From an uncultured Sphingomonadales bacterium (GTDB lineage Bacteria > Pseudomonadota > Alphaproteobacteria > Sphingomonadales > Sphingomonadaceae), in assembly GCA_903958285.1 (NCBI GenBank), contig CAJBSR010000057.1, positions 1-16,751 on the forward strand: a DNA stretch of 16,751 bases, written 5' to 3'. The notes below the pieces were generated by a model, which saw only the letters and a list, made by a program, of their open reading frames with translations, was not told where the DNA came from and searched no databases. Both the position numbers and the translations under genes were made by a program. Below, piece after piece: positions 13,719-16,751 of the stretch; within the stretch, counting starts at the first letter, position 1; every line of letters starts with the position of its first letter.

Positions 13719-15149
13719 TCATTTTTTGGCCGGCAACGTGCCGCTGAGATATTTCTGGAGTGTATTCTGGAAATGGCGGATCCGGCTTTCCTGATAGGCG
13801 CCAAGTTCAAGCCGCTGTGTTTTCGAAGCCTTCATGCCCGTTTGAACATGGGGAAGATTGGCCATGTCCTGATCAAAGACCCCGGCAAGAGCCGCGCCAA
13901 TCAGGTCCGACGCGGCAGCGAAAGGCTCGCCTTCGGGAACAAGCCGCATGGGCTGGGACTTTGGTGCCTTTTCTCCGACCGGCGTTCGTATAAGAATACG
14001 CACTTCCATCAGACAATTGTCAGTATCGTGCCATGGGCGCCAGCGATAGACGATGTTGGGCGCCATGCCGCCCCAAGGCGACCAATTGGGGAAGACATTA
14101 TAAGTGAAATTGTCGAGCATTTCGCTGTCGGTATAGCGCGAATAATCATGGCCATTCTGTGCCTGAAAGGCCTCGCGATTACCCTTGGCGAGCAGCTTAC
14201 GGGCGAGCCAGGGATCATCAGCATCAAAGCCATGCAATTCCTGCGTGGCTTCGATCCCGCCACGCCGTGATCGGGCATCGCCGGCGCCGCCTGTAAACTT
14301 AGCAAGAGACTCGATGACATATTGCTGATCCTTCCCCTTCAAATGGGGGGACAGCGCCGCGGATGCCGTGATCGCGCGGTTCATATGATCGCCGTAAAGG
14401 TCATATCTCGTATTGGCATCAGCGGTGAAGCCGAGGATCTGTGGGTGCGTGACGATGCTGTGCCACGCTTCCATAAAGGCTTCGGCAACCACCTTCCAAT
14501 TGGCCGGAATGACCTTACCGACCCAAGCGGCCGTATGGCATTCTTCGAGCCGCCAATTGTCAAAATGCTCTACGCCGGGGCCGATCCACTCCCTGAAGGA
14601 CGGGAGATCATGATTTTCAGTGATCAGGACGAACCCTTGCCAGCACTCGACCCTCAATTCGGGAAGGGACATGTCCTTGCTTTGAAGATGCTCGAAATCC
14701 CAATCGCCGGGGATTTCCTTTAGGCTGCCGTCATTGTTCCAGGTAAATCCGTGGAATGGGCAGCGGAGCTGGGTGGCAGGTCCGCATTCTGTCCGCAGCT
14801 TGCGCCCTCGGTGAAGGCAGGCATTGTAAAAGGCGCGGATCGAATAATCGCGCTGCCGGACAAGCAGAAAGCTCTTGTCGCCAATCTCATATACAACCGT
14901 ATCACCGGGCTCAGGAAAGTCTTCCTCGCGCGCGGCGAACTGCCAGACGTTGGGCCACATTTTTTCGTCTTCGTCCGCTTTGAAGGCGGGCGAGACATAG
15001 GCCTGCGTTGACAGCGGCTCATTGGTTAGCGGCAGGTTGGATTCGGTCAGCAGATAATCAGGTGCCGGGCGTGTATCCGCCTTGAGCATGTCGGTGTAGC
15101 TGGGCCCGGGGCAGCGGGCCTTTGCGATCTTCGGGTCACTTTCAGCCAT
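13719..15149 (-). CDS. Rieske-type ring-hydroxylating oxygenase, alpha subunit (first of two)
   Basis: The 476-residue protein has an N-terminal Rieske [2Fe-2S] domain with ligands C111-x-H113 and C130-x-x-H133 (ACLHRGRKL and RCPFHGFTW), then a catalytic SRPBCC domain. There, NWKVVAEAFMEAWHSIVTHP supplies the bridging acid (Glu227) and the iron ligands His230 and His235; an Asp in FDQDMANLPHVQTGM probably completes the facial triad. Such enzymes hydroxylate aromatic or alicyclic rings or demethylate ethers, with electrons from a ferredoxin/reductase. Start ATG 15149 is preferred over TTG 15158 because GAGGA overlapping the upstream gene's stop sits at the right distance for the ATG only. The gene follows the other Rieske gene after 12 bases. 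No beta subunit gene is adjacent. Confidence 0.93.
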   Translation of the reverse strand: MAESDPKIAKARCPGPSYTDMLKADTRPAPDYLLTESNLPLTNEPLSTQAYVSPAFKADEDEKMWPNVWQFAAREEDFPEPGDTVVYEIGDKSFLLVRQRDYSIRAFYNACLHRGRKLRTECGPATQLRCPFHGFTWNNDGSLKEIPGDWDFEHLQSKDMSLPELRVECWQGFVLITENHDLPSFREWIGPGVEHFDNWRLEECHTAAWVGKVIPANWKVVAEAFMEAWHSIVTHPQILGFTADANTRYDLYGDHMNRAITASAALSPHLKGKDQQYVIESLAKFTGGAGDARSRRGGIEATQELHGFDADDPWLARKLLAKGNREAFQAQNGHDYSRYTDSEMLDNFTYNVFPNWSPWGGMAPNIVYRWRPWHDTDNCLMEVRILIRTPVGEKAPKSQPMRLVPEGEPFAAASDLIGAALAGVFDQDMANLPHVQTGMKASKTQRLELGAYQESRIRHFQNTLQKYLSGTLPAKK

Positions 15150-15161
15150 AAAATGCAATCC

Positions 15162-16376
15162 TCACTTAAGCGGCATGCCGATAGCTTCGGCTATATTGAT
15201 CTGGACAAATTGGACGGCGGCTTCATTCGCGCCGAGAACGACGTGGAAATCATCGGGCGCGGCGCACAAATTGGCATAGCCGGCTGACGCCACGCGATAA
15301 TCCTCGGTCTGGACGACTTCCGCCGTCGCATCATAAGCCATTTCACACATGGCCTGATGTGCATCGCTTTCAATCCCGAACGGAGCGTAGACCGCAAACT
15401 GGCATCTGGTTTTTCCAACACCGTCAGGAAATAGCCGGAAGACCTGCGTGAAGAAGACGCCGGGCGTAACCGCACCGAAGAAGATCACTGTATTGGGGAA
15501 CAGGTAGTGCACCCCGCCATAATCAGTTGCCGGCCAGTCGACTTCATCGCCACCGACCAACGCGCCGACGCTTTTATCCGGAAAGTTGATCCGGTGATGA
15601 CGACCGAAACGAGCTATCGCGGCGGTGTCATTATAATGGGTTTGCCCGATGGTGGACGCATGGAGCGCCGCAAAATGATAGCCTTCTGAATAGGTGTCGA
15701 GGGCAAATTTCCAGTTCGACTCGGCCGTAAGAACGCCCTTTTTCACAGGCTGTGCGCGGTGCAGTTCAAGAGCGGCCAACACATCGGCGAAGCTGCCCAG
15801 ATGAGCGGCAGCATCAATTGGCGCGCCGCCACCGGGGCGGACAAAGATCAGCCCGAGATGCTCAGCGCAGGGCAGCTCAACCAGATTTCGTGCACCAATG
15901 TCACAGCCCGCAAAACTCTGTTTTGATGGCTGCCCGATCAATGTCCCGGATGAATCGAAAGTCCAAGCATGAAAGGGGCAGACGACCCGCGCCCGGTGCC
16001 CTGACCAAGGTTCGTTCTCTTCAATCAGCTTCGCACCGCGATGCGTGCACATATTCAGGAAAGCACGCGCCACGCCATCCTTGCCCCGCTGCACGAGGAT
16101 CGACGGACCGGCTGCGTCGAAGACCAGCACATCCCCCGCATTGGCAATGTCGCCAGAGAGCCCGGCGACCATTGGTTGCCCAAGGAAGAGGTGGGCCCTT
16201 TCGGCGGCAAAGCGGGCTTCGTCGACATAAACACCCTTGTGCAGGGGCAGCGGCCCTTCTGCACGATCTGTTTGTTTGGCAGCGACAAGGTCAACCATCC
16301 GGCGCAGCGTCGCGTGCGCCATGTCTTGGCGACTGCGGGCCCAATCCGCAGCTATTGCAGGATCACGATCGCTCAT
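15162..16376 (-). CDS. Rieske-type oxygenase, alpha subunit (second, upstream in the operon)
   Basis: This 404-residue protein differs clearly from its neighbour. The Rieske ligands are C110-x-H112 (MCTHRGAKL) and C133-x-x-H136 (VCPFHAWTF); 20 residues lie between H112 and C133, slightly more than usual. The catalytic domain has NWKFALDTYSEGYHFAALH with bridging Glu231 and ligands His234 and His239; Asp in QTEDYRVAS is the likely third ligand. A helical N-terminal extension of about 45 residues (DWARSRQDMAHATLRRM) precedes the Rieske domain. Start ATG 16376 has GAGGAG just upstream. It is first in a two-gene minus-strand operon and divergent from the VOC gene. Whether it is a mono- or dioxygenase and its substrate are unknown; lack of a beta subunit suggests an alpha-only oligomer. 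Confidence 0.92.
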   Translation of the reverse strand: MSDRDPAIAADWARSRQDMAHATLRRMVDLVAAKQTDRAEGPLPLHKGVYVDEARFAAERAHLFLGQPMVAGLSGDIANAGDVLVFDAAGPSILVQRGKDGVARAFLNMCTHRGAKLIEENEPWSGHRARVVCPFHAWTFDSSGTLIGQPSKQSFAGCDIGARNLVELPCAEHLGLIFVRPGGGAPIDAAAHLGSFADVLAALELHRAQPVKKGVLTAESNWKFALDTYSEGYHFAALHASTIGQTHYNDTAAIARFGRHHRINFPDKSVGALVGGDEVDWPATDYGGVHYLFPNTVIFFGAVTPGVFFTQVFRLFPDGVGKTRCQFAVYAPFGIESDAHQAMCEMAYDATAEVVQTEDYRVASAGYANLCAAPDDFHVVLGANEAAVQFVQINIAEAIGMPLK

Positions 16377-16473
16377 CTCTCCTCACAAAACTCCCAGTGT
16401 TTCTTTGCATGCTAACATGCCAGTCTCATCGCGCGGCGCAAGCTCACGCAATGGATAGGGGGAGAGGGAAGCA
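16377..16473. promoter_or_regulatory. Divergent promoter region with a GCATG-N4-CATGC palindrome
   Basis: This 97-base gap lies between the Rieske operon and the VOC gene. It contains the perfect inverted repeat GCATG-CTAA-CATGC at 16407-16420, roughly 30 bases before the Rieske start and about 55 before the VOC start, a position suited to control of both genes. A GGGGGAGAGGG ribosome-binding site at about 16458-16468 serves the VOC gene. No secure -35/-10 pair was recognised. Confidence 0.5.
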
Positions 16474-16751
16474 ATGGGACTTTCAAGGATCGGTCCGGTG
16501 ATGCAAATCGCCTTTTACCCTCAGGATTTCGACGCCGCCCTGCGCCATTGGACGACAACAATGGGCGTTGGGCCGTTTTTCATTCTGGAGAATGTTGCGC
16601 TTGAAAATCAGCGTTATCGCGGCGCCCCTAGCGACTTTGTCTTCACCATGGCGCTCGCTTATTGGGGCGATCTTCAGATTGAATTGATCCGTCCCGAAAA
16701 TGACGCGCCAAATATGTATGCCGGACATCAGGGCGAAGCACTGCACCATAG
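16474..16751 (+). CDS. VOC-family protein (glyoxalase/dioxygenase-like), 5' part only
   Basis: The frame opens at ATG 16474, behind a strong purine-rich ribosome-binding site, and stays open to the right edge, giving 92 residues. It begins with the first beta-alpha-beta-beta-beta unit of the vicinal oxygen chelate fold: IGPVMQIAFYPQDFDAALRHW, then MGVGPFFILEN, then WGDLQIELIRPENDAP, then GHQGEALHH. The final HH matches the metal-binding His position in glyoxalase/methylmalonyl-CoA-epimerase-like members. Such proteins act as epimerases, isomerases, lyases or ring-cleaving dioxygenases. It is transcribed divergently from the Rieske pair and is presumably part of the same catabolic system. The function remains open because the second half is missing. 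Confidence 0.85.
   Translation, partial: MGLSRIGPVMQIAFYPQDFDAALRHWTTTMGVGPFFILENVALENQRYRGAPSDFVFTMALAYWGDLQIELIRPENDAPNMYAGHQGEALHH

Noticed and set aside
15752..16501. Plus-strand open frame of 249 codons opposite the Rieske gene
   Set aside because: The opposite strand codes for an intact Rieske oxygenase; this frame is rich in Arg/His/Pro without any family resemblance.

Overview
The window looks like chromosomal DNA of a GC-rich alphaproteobacterium, most likely a sphingomonad (Sphingobium/Novosphingobium/Sphingopyxis group). The reasons are the pcm-like methyltransferase directly upstream of a TolC-type outer-membrane protein, a TonB-dependent receptor with the EIVVTAQKR-type start, and the mixture of Rieske oxygenases, SDRs, NTF2-like proteins and a GST. 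This assignment rests on recognising protein families; no database search was possible.

Layout. Bases 1-1618 (minus strand) hold a probable housekeeping operon: a degenerate protein-L-isoaspartate methyltransferase followed by a TolC-family protein that runs off the left edge. A tRNA-Cys(GCA) lies at 1780-1853. From there to the right edge everything looks catabolic: (a) a TonB-dependent receptor (2106-4472) with an inverted repeat in its leader and a strong terminator hairpin behind it; (b) an MDR-type enone/quinone reductase and an acyl-CoA ligase (4554-7166); (c) a converging minus-strand operon of NTF2-like protein, ABM-domain protein and SDR (8734 down to 7177); (d) a divergent, tightly coupled seven-gene plus-strand operon (8879-13697): atypical SDR, GST, ThDP-dependent E1 alpha, E1 beta, a 76-residue stand-alone lipoyl protein, a second NTF2-like protein and a classical SDR; (e) a converging minus-strand pair of Rieske oxygenase alpha subunits (16376 down to 13719); (f) the start of a divergent VOC-family gene (16474 to the right edge). 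Genes in d are separated by at most 18 bases and several overlap.

How the genes may work together (inference): the receptor imports an organic substrate, the two Rieske enzymes hydroxylate it, the SDRs and the MDR oxidise or reduce alcohols, ketones and enones, the ligase activates a carboxylate as its CoA thioester, and the NTF2-like, ABM and VOC proteins carry out isomerisation, dehydration or oxygenation steps. The E1 alpha/beta pair plus lipoyl protein would oxidatively cleave a 2-oxo acid, an alpha-hydroxyketone or an alpha-diketone. I do not recognise the pathway. No regulator, ferredoxin, ferredoxin reductase, E2 acyltransferase or E3 lies in the window, so partners must be encoded elsewhere.

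Most unusual points: an E1 alpha/E1 beta/minimal lipoyl-domain module without E2 or E3 inside a GST-SDR operon; an SDR whose catalytic Tyr is Phe (F152) and whose tetrad Asn is Asp (D111); tandem, unlike Rieske alpha subunits without beta subunits or electron-transfer partners; and several inverted repeats at promoters that could be operators. No transposon, CRISPR array, integrase or rRNA gene was seen.
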